Both the position numbers and the translations under genes were made by a program. Source: Ligilactobacillus agilis DSM 20509 (GTDB lineage Bacteria > Bacillota > Bacilli > Lactobacillales > Lactobacillaceae). Taken from it: 34,170 nt of DNA. This document shows positions 8,285 to 16,762 of this stretch, piece after piece. Under the pieces are notes generated by a model. It was not told where the DNA came from. It did not search any database and saw only the letters and a list, made by a program, of their open reading frames with translations. The DNA is taken from assembly GCF_001436215.1 (NCBI RefSeq), contig NZ_AYYP01000012.1, positions 18,418 through 52,587 of the forward strand. The letters are read 5' to 3'. The stretch's first letter is position 1. Each line of letters begins with the position of its first letter.

Positions 8285-8318
8285 AATGTTATAATAAGAG
8301 CGGTTCAATTATAACATT
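8285..8318. promoter_or_regulatory. Palindromic divergent promoter between menI and menB
   Basis: AATGTTATAAT (8285-8295) and ATTATAACATT (8308-8318) form a perfect 11-bp inverted repeat with a 12-bp spacer. Each arm contains a TATAAT box, one on each strand (8290-8295 plus, 8308-8313 minus), so the two transcripts would start within the palindrome. TTAAAT (8268-8273) is a weak -35 for menB. The symmetry may also be an operator controlling both sides. Confidence 0.55.
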
Positions 8319-8340
8319 TTTGTAAGGATGTGGATTATAA

Positions 8341-9162
8341 ATGTCAAATGTAACTTGGGAAAAAATCAAAGATTATTCTGAAATTATTTTTGAACGGATA
8401 GGAAAGATTGCCAAGATTACCATGAACCGGCCGGAAAAACTTAACGCCTTCACCCCGGTAACGGTTCAAGAGATGATTGACGCTTTTACTATTTGTCGCG
8501 ACGATAGTTCGATTGGGGTCATCATTTTAACTGGGGCTGGCGATAAGGCCTTTTCATCCGGGGGTGACCAAAGTGTCCGTGGAAACGGGGGCTACGTTGG
8601 CCCAGATAAGATTGCCCGCCTAAACGTTTTAGATTTGCAACACCTAATTAGAATTATCCCTAAACCAGTGATTGCCATGGTTAAAGGCTGGTCCGTCGGG
8701 GGCGGTAACATCTTACAGTTAGTCTGTGACTTAACCTTGGCTGCCGACAACGCTAAGTTTGGTCAAACCGGTCCTAAAGTAGGAAGCTTTGATGCAGGTT
8801 ACGGTTCAGGTTACCTAGCACGGGTAATTGGGCACAAGCGGGCTAAGGAAGTATGGTTCTTAAACCACTTCTACACGGCTCAAGAAGCCTATGAAATGAA
8901 TTGGATTAATAAGGTGGTTCCACTTGCAGACTTGGAAAAAGTTACCTTAGAGTGGTGCCATGAAATTTTGAAGAAGTCACCAACGGCAATCCGCTTTATT
9001 AAGGCGGCCATGAATGCAGATACGGACGGCTTGGCCGGTTTACAGCAATTTGCAGGGGATGCCACCATGCTCTTTTACACTACTGATGAAGGTAAGGAAG
9101 GGCGCGATGCCTTTAATGAAAAGCGCGAACCAGACTTTGATCAATTCCCTAAGTTTCCTTAA
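8341..9162 (+). CDS. menB: 1,4-dihydroxy-2-naphthoyl-CoA synthase
   Basis: A 273-residue crotonase-fold enzyme that cyclises o-succinylbenzoyl-CoA to DHNA-CoA. MenB-specific marks are [11 protein letters not shown] (residues 71-81), [21 protein letters not shown] (115-135) with the oxyanion glycines, and [23 protein letters not shown], with the conserved Asp and Tyr. The C-terminal [14 protein letters not shown] is also standard. AAGGATGTGG precedes the ATG. menE follows after five bases. No other menaquinone gene is directly joined, and the upstream divergent gene is menI-like. Confidence 0.97.
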   Translation: MSNVTWEKIKDYSEIIFERIGKIAKITMNRPEKLNAFTPVTVQEMIDAFTICRDDSSIGVIILTGAGDKAFSSGGDQSVRGNGGYVGPDKIARLNVLDLQHLIRIIPKPVIAMVKGWSVGGGNILQLVCDLTLAADNAKFGQTGPKVGSFDAGYGSGYLARVIGHKRAKEVWFLNHFYTAQEAYEMNWINKVVPLADLEKVTLEWCHEILKKSPTAIRFIKAAMNADTDGLAGLQQFAGDATMLFYTTDEGKEGRDAFNEKREPDFDQFPKFP

Positions 9163-9167
9163 AATAA

Positions 9168-10592
9168 ATGGAAAACTGGCTCAAAAAAAGAATTGCTTTA
9201 AGTCCCACTAAACTAGCAGTGGTCACCCCAGAAACTAAGCTCACCTTCAGGGAATTGGGCGACTTGGTTTCTAAGCAGATGGGCTTACTGGCAAAGCTTG
9301 TCAAGAAGGGGACGCACGTTGGGGTGTTGACCAATAATAATTTGACGGGTTACAGCTTAATCTTGGCGCTGCAACAACTAGGCTGTGTTATTGTCCTTCT
9401 CAATAAACGCCTAGCTGCGCCGGAACTTCAATATCAGCTAGCAGACGCTGAGGTGGAACTATTAATTTACGAAGATGACTTAGCGTTGGTAGACCTAACG
9501 GGGCTTGAGATGGTAAGCTTTAGTGAACTTGCTAACCAGACTAGCGAAGCTTGCCAAGGCCTAGCAGAATTTAAGCCTGATGAAGTCACTACGATTATGT
9601 ATACCTCGGGGACGAGTGGTCGGCCTAAAGGGGTCTGCCAAACCTATAATAACCACCTCTACTCAGCGTTGGGTTCGGCCTTGAATCTTGGCTTAACTAC
9701 TGAGGATAACTGGCTATGTGTGGCGCCTTTATTTCATATTAGTGGCCTGTCAATTATGATGCGGTCACTGATTTATGGCATGACGGTGACCCTGTTACCT
9801 AAGTTTGACGCTGACGAGGTAATGCGGTATTTAGTGGCAGCAGATATTACCGCGATTTCAGTGGTGCCAACCATGTTAAAGCAACTACTAGCACTGGGGC
9901 AATCTAGTTTGAATCCAGCCTTTCGCTTCTTCTTACTAGGTGGGGGACCAATTGATAAACCTAGCTTAGAAAAATGTCAGGCACAAGGGTGGCCGGTAAT
10001 TCAGTCTTATGGGATGACGGAAACAGCGTCTCAGGTTGTGGCCTTAAGTTTTAATGACGCTGCTAACCACCTCGGTTCCGCGGGCAAACCGCACTTTTTC
10101 ATCCAGTTAAAATTCGCTAGTGACGGGGAGATTATGCTTAAAGGTCCTAATATTAGCCCAGGTTACTATCACCAGGCATTAAAAAACCAGCGGACCTTTG
10201 TTGACGGTTGGTTTAAAACCGGAGACATCGGGAGTTTAGATCAAGATGGCTACCTGTATGTAAAGGGGCGGAAGGGTGACATGATTATTTCCGGGGGAGA
10301 AAATATCTTCCCACGGGAAATTGAGGATTGTTACCTTAAACTGGCTGCGGTGGCAGAGATAGTGGTTGCTGCTAAGGAAGATGCTAAGTGGGGCCAGGTG
10401 CCGGTGGCGTTTATAAAATTAAAAGAGGATATTTCCCGGGAAAAGTTAGTGACCTATGGTCGTAAGTTCCTGGCCCACTATAAGGTGCCCAAGGAATTCT
10501 ATCTAGTTACCGACTATCCCCGGACTGCCAGTGGGAAAATTCAGCGCTATAAATTACTGGCGCAGTTGGCAAAACTACAAAAAATTGTCTAA
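9168..10592 (+). CDS. menE: o-succinylbenzoate--CoA ligase
   Basis: A 474-residue adenylate-forming ligase that activates o-succinylbenzoate to its CoA ester. Motifs: P-loop YTSGTSGRPKG (145-155), SYGMTET (about 280), WFKTGDIG, KGRKGDMIISGGENIFPREIE and the C-terminal catalytic Lys in ASGKIQRYKLL. Length and order are those of MenE. It starts five bases after menB with no clear binding site, so translation is probably coupled. Other acyl-CoA ligases share these motifs; pairing with menB makes the call firm. Confidence 0.94.
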   Translation: MENWLKKRIALSPTKLAVVTPETKLTFRELGDLVSKQMGLLAKLVKKGTHVGVLTNNNLTGYSLILALQQLGCVIVLLNKRLAAPELQYQLADAEVELLIYEDDLALVDLTGLEMVSFSELANQTSEACQGLAEFKPDEVTTIMYTSGTSGRPKGVCQTYNNHLYSALGSALNLGLTTEDNWLCVAPLFHISGLSIMMRSLIYGMTVTLLPKFDADEVMRYLVAADITAISVVPTMLKQLLALGQSSLNPAFRFFLLGGGPIDKPSLEKCQAQGWPVIQSYGMTETASQVVALSFNDAANHLGSAGKPHFFIQLKFASDGEIMLKGPNISPGYYHQALKNQRTFVDGWFKTGDIGSLDQDGYLYVKGRKGDMIISGGENIFPREIEDCYLKLAAVAEIVVAAKEDAKWGQVPVAFIKLKEDISREKLVTYGRKFLAHYKVPKEFYLVTDYPRTASGKIQRYKLLAQLAKLQKIV

Positions 10593-10615
10593 AATTTAAA
10601 ATTCTTAGTAAATCT

Positions 10616-10644
10616 TTGGAAAAATTTAAATGTAGGCGTATACT
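10616..10644 (+). promoter_or_regulatory. cyd promoter P1
   Basis: TTGGAA (10616-10621) and TATACT (10639-10644) are separated by exactly 17 bp. Transcription from here would begin near 10651 and run through the large palindrome into cydA. Confidence 0.6.
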
Positions 10645-10660
10645 TCAAGTGTAGACTAAT

Positions 10661-10698
10661 TTGTGACGTGCAACTTAATTTTAAGTTGGACGCAACAA
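10661..10698. promoter_or_regulatory. 38-bp imperfect palindrome upstream of cydA
   Basis: The core CAACTTAA-TT-TTAAGTTG (10671-10688) is perfect. Outside it, TTGTGACGTG and GACGCAACAA continue the symmetry with mismatches (TTGT and CGT match). It lies between P1 and P2 and covers the P2 -35 box, so it reads as an operator. TTGTGA resembles half of a Rex site, but the other half does not fit the Rex consensus. Confidence 0.5.
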
Positions 10699-10716
10699 TT
10701 AAGGATATGTTAAAAT
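10686..10716 (+). promoter_or_regulatory. cyd promoter P2 with extended -10
   Basis: TTGGAC (10686-10691), a 19-bp spacer and TAAAAT (10711-10716) preceded by TGT, the extended -10 signature. The -35 lies within the palindrome. Confidence 0.5.
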
Positions 10717-10730
10717 CTAGCTTGGTTTAA

Positions 10731-10782
10731 GGTAACTAGGATGAAACTGTGCACTTGTTTGCTTATTTATAGCCTAGTTACC
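10731..10782 (+). other. Leader hairpin of the cyd operon
   Basis: GGTAACTAGG (10731-10740) and CCTAGTTACC (10773-10782) are perfectly complementary across a 32-nt loop. No T-tract follows, so it is not a simple terminator. The loop and right arm coincide with a small ORF that starts at 10741. Confidence 0.5.
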
Positions 10783-10788
10783 GTTTAA
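10741..10788 (+). CDS. Possible leader peptide of the cyd operon (15 codons)
   Basis: ATG 10741 to TAA 10788 encodes MKLCTCLLIYSLVTV. AAGG lies eight bases before the start, inside or next to the left arm of the leader hairpin, and the right arm lies within the last codons. Translation would therefore open the hairpin. Two cysteines flank a threonine. The frame is short enough to occur by chance; the geometry is what makes it worth listing. Confidence 0.3.
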   Translation: MKLCTCLLIYSLVTV

Positions 10789-10818
10789 GAATGTAAATTA
10801 AAACGGGAGGGGATTTCT

Positions 10819-12240
10819 ATGAGTATTGTGACTTTGGCACGCTTCCAATTTGCGATGACGACTATTTTCCACTTTTTCTTCGTACCTTTTACAATCGGTA
10901 CGGCTCTAGCAGTCGCAATTATGGAACTTTGTTATGTTAAAACAAATAATGAAGAGTATAAGAAATTAACCAAGTTCTGGGGTAATATCATGCTCTTGAG
11001 TTTTGCGGTGGGGGTTGTGACCGGGATTATCCAAGAATTCCAATTCGGGATGAACTGGTCTGATTACTCACGGTTTGTTGGTGATATTTTTGGGGCACCA
11101 TTGGCTGTTGAAGCATTGTTAGCCTTCTTCATGGAATCAACATTCTTAGGTTTATGGATGTTTACTTGGGATAAGGTCGGCAAGAAGCTACACGCAACTT
11201 TTATTTGGTTGGTAGTAGCAGGGTCAATGTTGTCTGCAATGTGGATTTTAGCCGCTAATAGTTTCATGCAACACCCAGTTGGATACACTATCCGTCATGG
11301 CCGGGCCGAAATGACCGACTTTTTAGCACTTATTACTAACTCACAGTTCTTCTATGAATATGGGCACGTAATTACCGGGGCAATTACCATGGGTGGGATT
11401 ATTGTCGCTGGTTTGGCTGCCTTTAGATTGTTGAAGAAGGACAAGTTATCGGCTACAACTACTAACCTTTACAAGAAATCAGTGCGTTTGGGCTTAGTGA
11501 TTTCATTAATCGGTTCAATTTCCGTAATGGGGATTGGTGACTTACAAATGAAAGCCTTACTTAACGACCAACCAATGAAGTTTGCCGCTATGGAAGGTGA
11601 CTACAAGGATTCTGGCGACCCAGCTGCTTGGACAGTGGTTGCTTGGGCTAACGAAGCCAAACACGAAGAAGTCTTTGGGGTTAAGATTCCTTACATGTTA
11701 AGTATCCTTTCTTACGGCAAGCCATCCGGTTCAGTTAAAGGGATGGATACCGTTAATAAGGAATTAACGGCTAAATATGGTAAGCGTAACTACTATCCAA
11801 TGGTTAACACGCTGTTCTATAGTTTCCGTTTGATGGCGGCCTTCGGGGTCTTGATGTTCTTAGTATCTGCTTTAGGACTCTTCTTCACACGCAAGAAGAA
11901 TCCAATCTTGTATGAGAAGAAGTGGATGCTATGGATTATGGGTCTGACAACCTTTGCCCCATTCCTAGCTAACACTTTTGGGTGGATGATTACCGAATTT
12001 GGTCGTTACCCATGGACTGTTTATGGTTTATTTACCATCCAACAAAGTGTGTCACCAAATGTTTCTGTGACCTCATTACTAATTTCTAACACGGTTTACT
12101 TCTTGCTCTTTACTTCCTTAGCAATCACGATGATTGGCTTAGTGGTTAGAGAATTGAAGAAGGGGCCGGAATATGAAGAAGAACAATTGCGGGCAGTAAC
12201 TAATGCTTCAGTTGATCCATTTGATAAGGGGGCGTTTTAG
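10819..12240 (+). CDS. cydA: Cytochrome bd ubiquinol/menaquinol oxidase subunit I
   Basis: A 473-residue membrane protein carrying the three hemes of the bd oxidase, which oxidises quinol and reduces O2 to water. Ligand positions are intact: His18 (heme b595), His183 and Met390 (heme b558), with Glu98 and Glu106 in GAPLAVEALLAFFMESTFLGLW. The Q-loop between helices is short, as usual in Firmicutes. GGGAGGGG precedes the ATG. It heads cydABCD, with cydB beginning directly at its stop. The heme needed is probably scavenged; no heme synthesis genes are seen. Confidence 0.97.
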   Translation: MSIVTLARFQFAMTTIFHFFFVPFTIGTALAVAIMELCYVKTNNEEYKKLTKFWGNIMLLSFAVGVVTGIIQEFQFGMNWSDYSRFVGDIFGAPLAVEALLAFFMESTFLGLWMFTWDKVGKKLHATFIWLVVAGSMLSAMWILAANSFMQHPVGYTIRHGRAEMTDFLALITNSQFFYEYGHVITGAITMGGIIVAGLAAFRLLKKDKLSATTTNLYKKSVRLGLVISLIGSISVMGIGDLQMKALLNDQPMKFAAMEGDYKDSGDPAAWTVVAWANEAKHEEVFGVKIPYMLSILSYGKPSGSVKGMDTVNKELTAKYGKRNYYPMVNTLFYSFRLMAAFGVLMFLVSALGLFFTRKKNPILYEKKWMLWIMGLTTFAPFLANTFGWMITEFGRYPWTVYGLFTIQQSVSPNVSVTSLLISNTVYFLLFTSLAITMIGLVVRELKKGPEYEEEQLRAVTNASVDPFDKGAF

Positions 12241-13269
12241 ATGAGTGGTTTACAATTCTTTTGGTTCTTACTAATCGGCGTCTTATTTTCAGGTTTCTTC
12301 TTCCTAGAAGGTTTCGACTACGGGGTAGGGATGGCTGTTCAGTCACTTGCTCACAATGAAGAAGAAAAAGACCAAATCGTTGCGACGATTGGACCGGTTT
12401 GGGATGGTAACGAAGTGTGGTTACTAACTGCTGGGGGGGCAATGTTTGCTTCCTTCCCATACTGGTATGCAACTTTATTTAGTGGCTACTACCTCATCTT
12501 ATTGATTATTCTCTTTGGTTTAATCATTCGGGGGGTATCCTTTGAATTTAGACACAAGGTTCCAGTTGAAAAGAAGCAACGTTGGAACTGGACTTTAAGT
12601 ATTGGTTCATGCATGGTACCTTTCTTCTTAGGGGTTATGTTTATTAGTATGGTCCAAGGAATGCCAATTGATGCTAACGGCAACATGTCAGCTACCTTTA
12701 CAGACTACATCAACGTCTTTTCTGTCGTTGGTGGGGTGGCCGTAGTACTTTTGACTTACCTCCACGGCTTGAACTACATTAGTTTGAAAACTGAAGGTCC
12801 TGTTAGAGAACGGGCTCGTAACTACGCCCAATTCTTATACTGGGTACTTTACCTAGGCTTGGTAGTCTTTGCGGTCTTACTCTTCTTTATGACCGACTTC
12901 TTTAAGCTTCATGCAGCTACAACCTTAATTACTCTAGTAGTCATTGTTTTACTAACAGTGATTGCTCACCTAGCTGTCTTTAAGCGTAAAGAAATGACTG
13001 CTTTTATTGCTAGTGGTCTTTCCCTAGTGAGCGTGGTAATCTTGCTCTTCCAAGGGCTCTTCCCACGGGTAATGATCAGCTCACTTGGTTCTAAGTATGA
13101 CTTATTGATTAAAGATGCTTCATCAACTCCATATACTTTGAAATTGATGTCAATCATTGCAATCACCTTGGTTCCATTTGTATTAGCTTACACTGTGTGG
13201 GCATACTACATCTTTAGAAAACGGATTAAGCAACCAGTCATTGTAACGGGGGAAAATAATGGTCGATAA
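12241..13269 (+). CDS. cydB: Cytochrome bd oxidase subunit II
   Basis: A 342-residue multi-helix partner of CydA that stabilises the heme centre. The N-terminal block FFFLEGFDYGVGMAVQSL and ATIGPVWDGNEVWLLTAGGAMFASFPYWYATLFSG are diagnostic. Its ATG immediately follows the cydA TAG, and its end overlaps cydD by 11 bases, so the four genes are translated as a coupled operon. Confidence 0.97.
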   Translation: MSGLQFFWFLLIGVLFSGFFFLEGFDYGVGMAVQSLAHNEEEKDQIVATIGPVWDGNEVWLLTAGGAMFASFPYWYATLFSGYYLILLIILFGLIIRGVSFEFRHKVPVEKKQRWNWTLSIGSCMVPFFLGVMFISMVQGMPIDANGNMSATFTDYINVFSVVGGVAVVLLTYLHGLNYISLKTEGPVRERARNYAQFLYWVLYLGLVVFAVLLFFMTDFFKLHAATTLITLVVIVLLTVIAHLAVFKRKEMTAFIASGLSLVSVVILLFQGLFPRVMISSLGSKYDLLIKDASSTPYTLKLMSIIAITLVPFVLAYTVWAYYIFRKRIKQPVIVTGENNGR

Positions 13270-14980
13270 AGCGATTATGCGCTTGTCGGGTATTCAGAAA
13301 TTAATGGGATTGCTTGCGGGGCTTGATGTCTTGCAAGCTTTCTTTATTATCGGACAAGCTTACTACTTGAGTAGTGCAATTACCGGCCTATGGTCGGGTG
13401 AAAGTTTAACAACACAAGGTCCGGCAATTGGGCTATTTGTCCTCTGCTATTTAGGCCGGCACCTAATCAATTACTTCAAGGATGAACGGCTAGATAGTTA
13501 CGCTGCAACGCAAGCGCGCTTATTACGGCGTCAGTTGCTCACCAAACTCTTTAAGCTCGGACCTCAAATTGTTCAAGAAGAAGGTACCGGGAACGTAATT
13601 ACCATGGCCTTAGATGGGGTTAGCCAGGTGGAAAATTACTTACACCTGATTTTAAACAAGATGGTCAACATGTCGATTATTCCATGGATTATCCTTGCCT
13701 TCGTCTTTTATCTCGATTGGCAATCAGGGCTAGTATTACTGATTGTTTTCCCCTTAATCATCATCTTTATGATTATCTTGGGTTATACGGCTAAGGCTAA
13801 GGCGGACCGGCAGTATGAATCCTACCAACGTTTATCTAACCATTTTTTAGATTCATTACGTGGGATTGATACCCTCAAGTTCTTTGGTTTAAGCAAGCGT
13901 TACGCTCAAAGCATCTACCGGACCAGTGAAAGTTTCCGCAAGGCAACGATGAGCACCTTAAGGATTGCGATTCTATCTACATTTGCGTTAGACTTCTTCA
14001 CGACCCTGTCAATCGCGGTGGTAGCTGTCCTGTTAGGATTGCGGTTAATCGACGGGCGGATGGAGCTTTTCCCAGCCCTAACCGCTCTAATCCTAGCGCC
14101 GGAGTACTTTTTACCGGTGCGTGACTTTGCTAATGATTACCACGCGACCCTTGACGGTAAAAACGCCATGCAAGCCATTCAAACTATCTTGACTAAAGAG
14201 GAAATCAAAAAAGAGCAAGTTAAATTGCCTACTTGGAGTGCGGATTCAGTCCTAGAGCTAAACAATGTAGGGATGGCCTACGGTCAAAAGGAAATCCTAG
14301 CGGGGACCAACCTAAAGTTTAAAGGTTACCAAAAGGTGGGGATTATCGGGATGAGTGGTTCCGGTAAATCAACCTTAATCAACCTTTTGAGTGGCTTCTT
14401 GCCTGCTAAGGAGGGTCAAATTAAATTGGCCGGTCAAGAGGTAGCTAACTTCGACCAAGCTGATTGGAAAAAGCAGTTACTCTATATTCCCCAAAACCCC
14501 TATGTCTTTGAGGGCAGCCTACGGGAGAATTTGACCTTCTATACCCCTAATGCTAGTGAAGCAGATATCCTTGAAGCTATTAAGGTGGTTGGTTTAGACG
14601 AGCTCTTAGCTGAACTGCCCCAGGGGTTAGAGACTAAGATTGGAAATGGCGCCCGGGCTTTAAGTGGGGGCCAGGCGCAAAGAATCGCGCTCGCCCGGGC
14701 CTTCTTGGATAAACAGCGGCGGGTAATGATTTTTGACGAGCCAACTGCTCACCTAGACATTGAAACTGAACTAGAACTTAAGGAAAAAATGTTGCCGCTA
14801 ATGGCCAACCGCTTGGTCTTGTTTGCGACCCACCGCCTCCACTGGTTAAATCAAATGGATTTGGTGGTAGTTTTGAATGAAGGTCAAGTCGTTGAAGTGG
14901 GACCTTATGCTGAGTTATTAGCCAAAAAGGGTTACCTCTATCAGCTTAAAAATGAAATGGGGGGTGGAGTCAATGAATAA
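13259..14980 (+). CDS. cydD: CydD half-transporter of the bd assembly ABC exporter
   Basis: A 573-residue type-1 ABC exporter half: six membrane helices, then an ATPase with Walker A GMSGSGKST (364-372), signature LSGGQAQR (468) and Walker B MIFDEPTAHLD. It pairs with CydC; the complex moves thiols or heme-related compounds and is required for bd oxidase assembly. The ATG overlaps the cydB end, with GGGGG seven bases before it. Confidence 0.94.
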   Translation: MVDKAIMRLSGIQKLMGLLAGLDVLQAFFIIGQAYYLSSAITGLWSGESLTTQGPAIGLFVLCYLGRHLINYFKDERLDSYAATQARLLRRQLLTKLFKLGPQIVQEEGTGNVITMALDGVSQVENYLHLILNKMVNMSIIPWIILAFVFYLDWQSGLVLLIVFPLIIIFMIILGYTAKAKADRQYESYQRLSNHFLDSLRGIDTLKFFGLSKRYAQSIYRTSESFRKATMSTLRIAILSTFALDFFTTLSIAVVAVLLGLRLIDGRMELFPALTALILAPEYFLPVRDFANDYHATLDGKNAMQAIQTILTKEEIKKEQVKLPTWSADSVLELNNVGMAYGQKEILAGTNLKFKGYQKVGIIGMSGSGKSTLINLLSGFLPAKEGQIKLAGQEVANFDQADWKKQLLYIPQNPYVFEGSLRENLTFYTPNASEADILEAIKVVGLDELLAELPQGLETKIGNGARALSGGQAQRIALARAFLDKQRRVMIFDEPTAHLDIETELELKEKMLPLMANRLVLFATHRLHWLNQMDLVVVLNEGQVVEVGPYAELLAKKGYLYQLKNEMGGGVNE

Positions 14981-16721
14981 GGTAGCGTTATTTAAGCAAC
15001 TTCAAGGCGATAAATGGGTGAAGCCCTTTTTGAAACAATATAAGAAAACCTTGTATTTGGCCCTATTTTTAGGGTTCTGCACCTTCTTTTGTGGGGGGGC
15101 ATTGATGTTTAATTCGGGCTATTTGATCAGTAAGTCGGCCTCACATCCAAGCAATATTTTGTTGGTTTACATTCCGATTGTGCTTACCCGGGCCTTTGGG
15201 ATTGGCCGCCCAGTATTTCGCTATGTCGAACGCCTAACCAGTCATAACTGGGTTTTAAAGATGACCTCCAACCTACGGGTGAAGCTTTACCGCATCCTAG
15301 AGCAAGATGCGATTTTCTTCAAGCGTGATTATAGCCTGGGGGATGTAATGGGGTTGTTGGCCGAAGATATTAACCACCTCCAAAACCTTTATTTACGGAC
15401 GATTTTTCCGACCGTAATCGCCTGGCTCTTGTACATCTTCATAGTGATTGCCTTAGGCTTTTACTCACTATGGTTTGCGCTTGTCATGCTCTTTTATTTT
15501 GGAATTATCCTCATTGTCTTTCCTTTATGGTCAGTGCTAGTTAACGGGGCCCGCCAAAAGCAAGAGAAGGTCCTAAAAAACGAGCTCTACACTAACCTCA
15601 CCGATAATGTTTTGGGAATTTCAGATTGGATCTTTAGTCAACGGGGCCAAGAGTACGTTGAACTACATGAACAGGCTCAAGCCGACTTGTATGCCGTTCA
15701 AGCTAAACTACGGAAATTCAATAACTTGCGGGGCTTATTATTTGAGCTAACCTACGGGGGGATGGCCTTAGTAACCTTGCTATGGGCTAGTGGTCAGTTT
15801 GTTGGTGACCACGGGGGCGCAGCCAATTGGATTGCAGCTTTTGTTTTAGCCATCTTTCCTTTAGTCGATGCTTTTGCCGGCCTACCAGCTGCTAGTCAGG
15901 AAACCAATGTTTATGCCGACTCGTTAGAACGATTAAATAAACTGCCAGACCAACGGGCGGCTAAAGAAGTCAGTGAGTTGCCACAAGCACCTTATGACTT
16001 GATCGTTAAAGACTTATCATTCCAGTATGGTAAAAACCAAAAAGAAGTGCTGACTGATTTGAACTTAACGATTAAACGGGGACAAAAGCTGGCTATTTTA
16101 GGGCGGAGTGGTTCTGGTAAGAGTACCTTAGCCAACTTATTACGTGGTGACCTCAAGCCTACCAAGGGCCAAATTACCCTCGGCGGTGTGGATGTCAGTG
16201 TCCTAAATGAACAAATGGCTGATTATATTGGGGTCATTCAGCAAGCGCCATATTTATTTAATACGACCTTAATTAACAACGTCCGGTTAGGTAATGAGGA
16301 TGCTAGCCCTGAGGATGTGTGGGCAGTGCTTGAACGGGTTGGACTTAAGAAGATGGTAGCTAGTTTACCAAAAGGCTTAGAGACAATGGTCGATGAAGCC
16401 GGCCTCCGCTTTTCTGGCGGGGAACGGCACCGCTTGGCTCTAGCTAGGATCTTACTTCAAGATACCCCGATTGTCCTCTTAGATGAGCCGACAGTTGGGC
16501 TAGACCCAGTAACGGAGCAGGCCCTAATTACGACCTTTATGGAACAGTTACAGGGCAAAACCTTGATTTGGATTACCCACCATTTGAAGGGAATCGAACA
16601 AGTAGATAAAGTAATCTTTATTGAGGATGGTCAGCTAGAGATGGAAGGTAGTCCAGAAGAATTGGCTAAGACCAGTCCTCGCTACCAAAAGCTAAAGGCG
16701 ATTGATGACGGGCGCCTTTAA
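14973..16721 (+). CDS. cydC: CydC half-transporter of the bd assembly ABC exporter
   Basis: A 582-residue ABC exporter half. The membrane part opens with a hydrophobic hairpin (ALFLGFCTFFCGGALMFNSGYLISK) typical of CydC. The ATPase has Walker A GRSGSGKST (377-385), a slightly divergent signature FSGGERHR (480) and Walker B IVLLDEPTVGLD. I prefer ATG 14973, which overlaps the cydD stop by eight bases and has a GGGGGTGGAG region before it; an ATG at 14952 is also in frame. A terminator follows directly. Confidence 0.93.
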   Translation: MNKVALFKQLQGDKWVKPFLKQYKKTLYLALFLGFCTFFCGGALMFNSGYLISKSASHPSNILLVYIPIVLTRAFGIGRPVFRYVERLTSHNWVLKMTSNLRVKLYRILEQDAIFFKRDYSLGDVMGLLAEDINHLQNLYLRTIFPTVIAWLLYIFIVIALGFYSLWFALVMLFYFGIILIVFPLWSVLVNGARQKQEKVLKNELYTNLTDNVLGISDWIFSQRGQEYVELHEQAQADLYAVQAKLRKFNNLRGLLFELTYGGMALVTLLWASGQFVGDHGGAANWIAAFVLAIFPLVDAFAGLPAASQETNVYADSLERLNKLPDQRAAKEVSELPQAPYDLIVKDLSFQYGKNQKEVLTDLNLTIKRGQKLAILGRSGSGKSTLANLLRGDLKPTKGQITLGGVDVSVLNEQMADYIGVIQQAPYLFNTTLINNVRLGNEDASPEDVWAVLERVGLKKMVASLPKGLETMVDEAGLRFSGGERHRLALARILLQDTPIVLLDEPTVGLDPVTEQALITTFMEQLQGKTLIWITHHLKGIEQVDKVIFIEDGQLEMEGSPEELAKTSPRYQKLKAIDDGRL

Positions 16722-16724
16722 ACT

Positions 16725-16760
16725 AAAAGTCACGCATGGAGATTCATGCGTGACTTTTTT
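16725..16760. terminator. Bidirectional intrinsic terminator
   Basis: AAAGTCACGCATG pairs with CATGCGTGACTTT around a six-base loop. T-tracts lie on both sides: TTTTTT on the plus strand and TTTT on the minus strand. It ends cydABCD and the convergent polyprenyl synthase gene. Confidence 0.93.
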
Positions 16761-16762
16761 AG

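Noticed and set aside
10661-10698. Rex-binding site in the cyd promoter
   Set aside because: Only TTGTGA on one side fits; the centre and the other half do not match the Rex palindrome.
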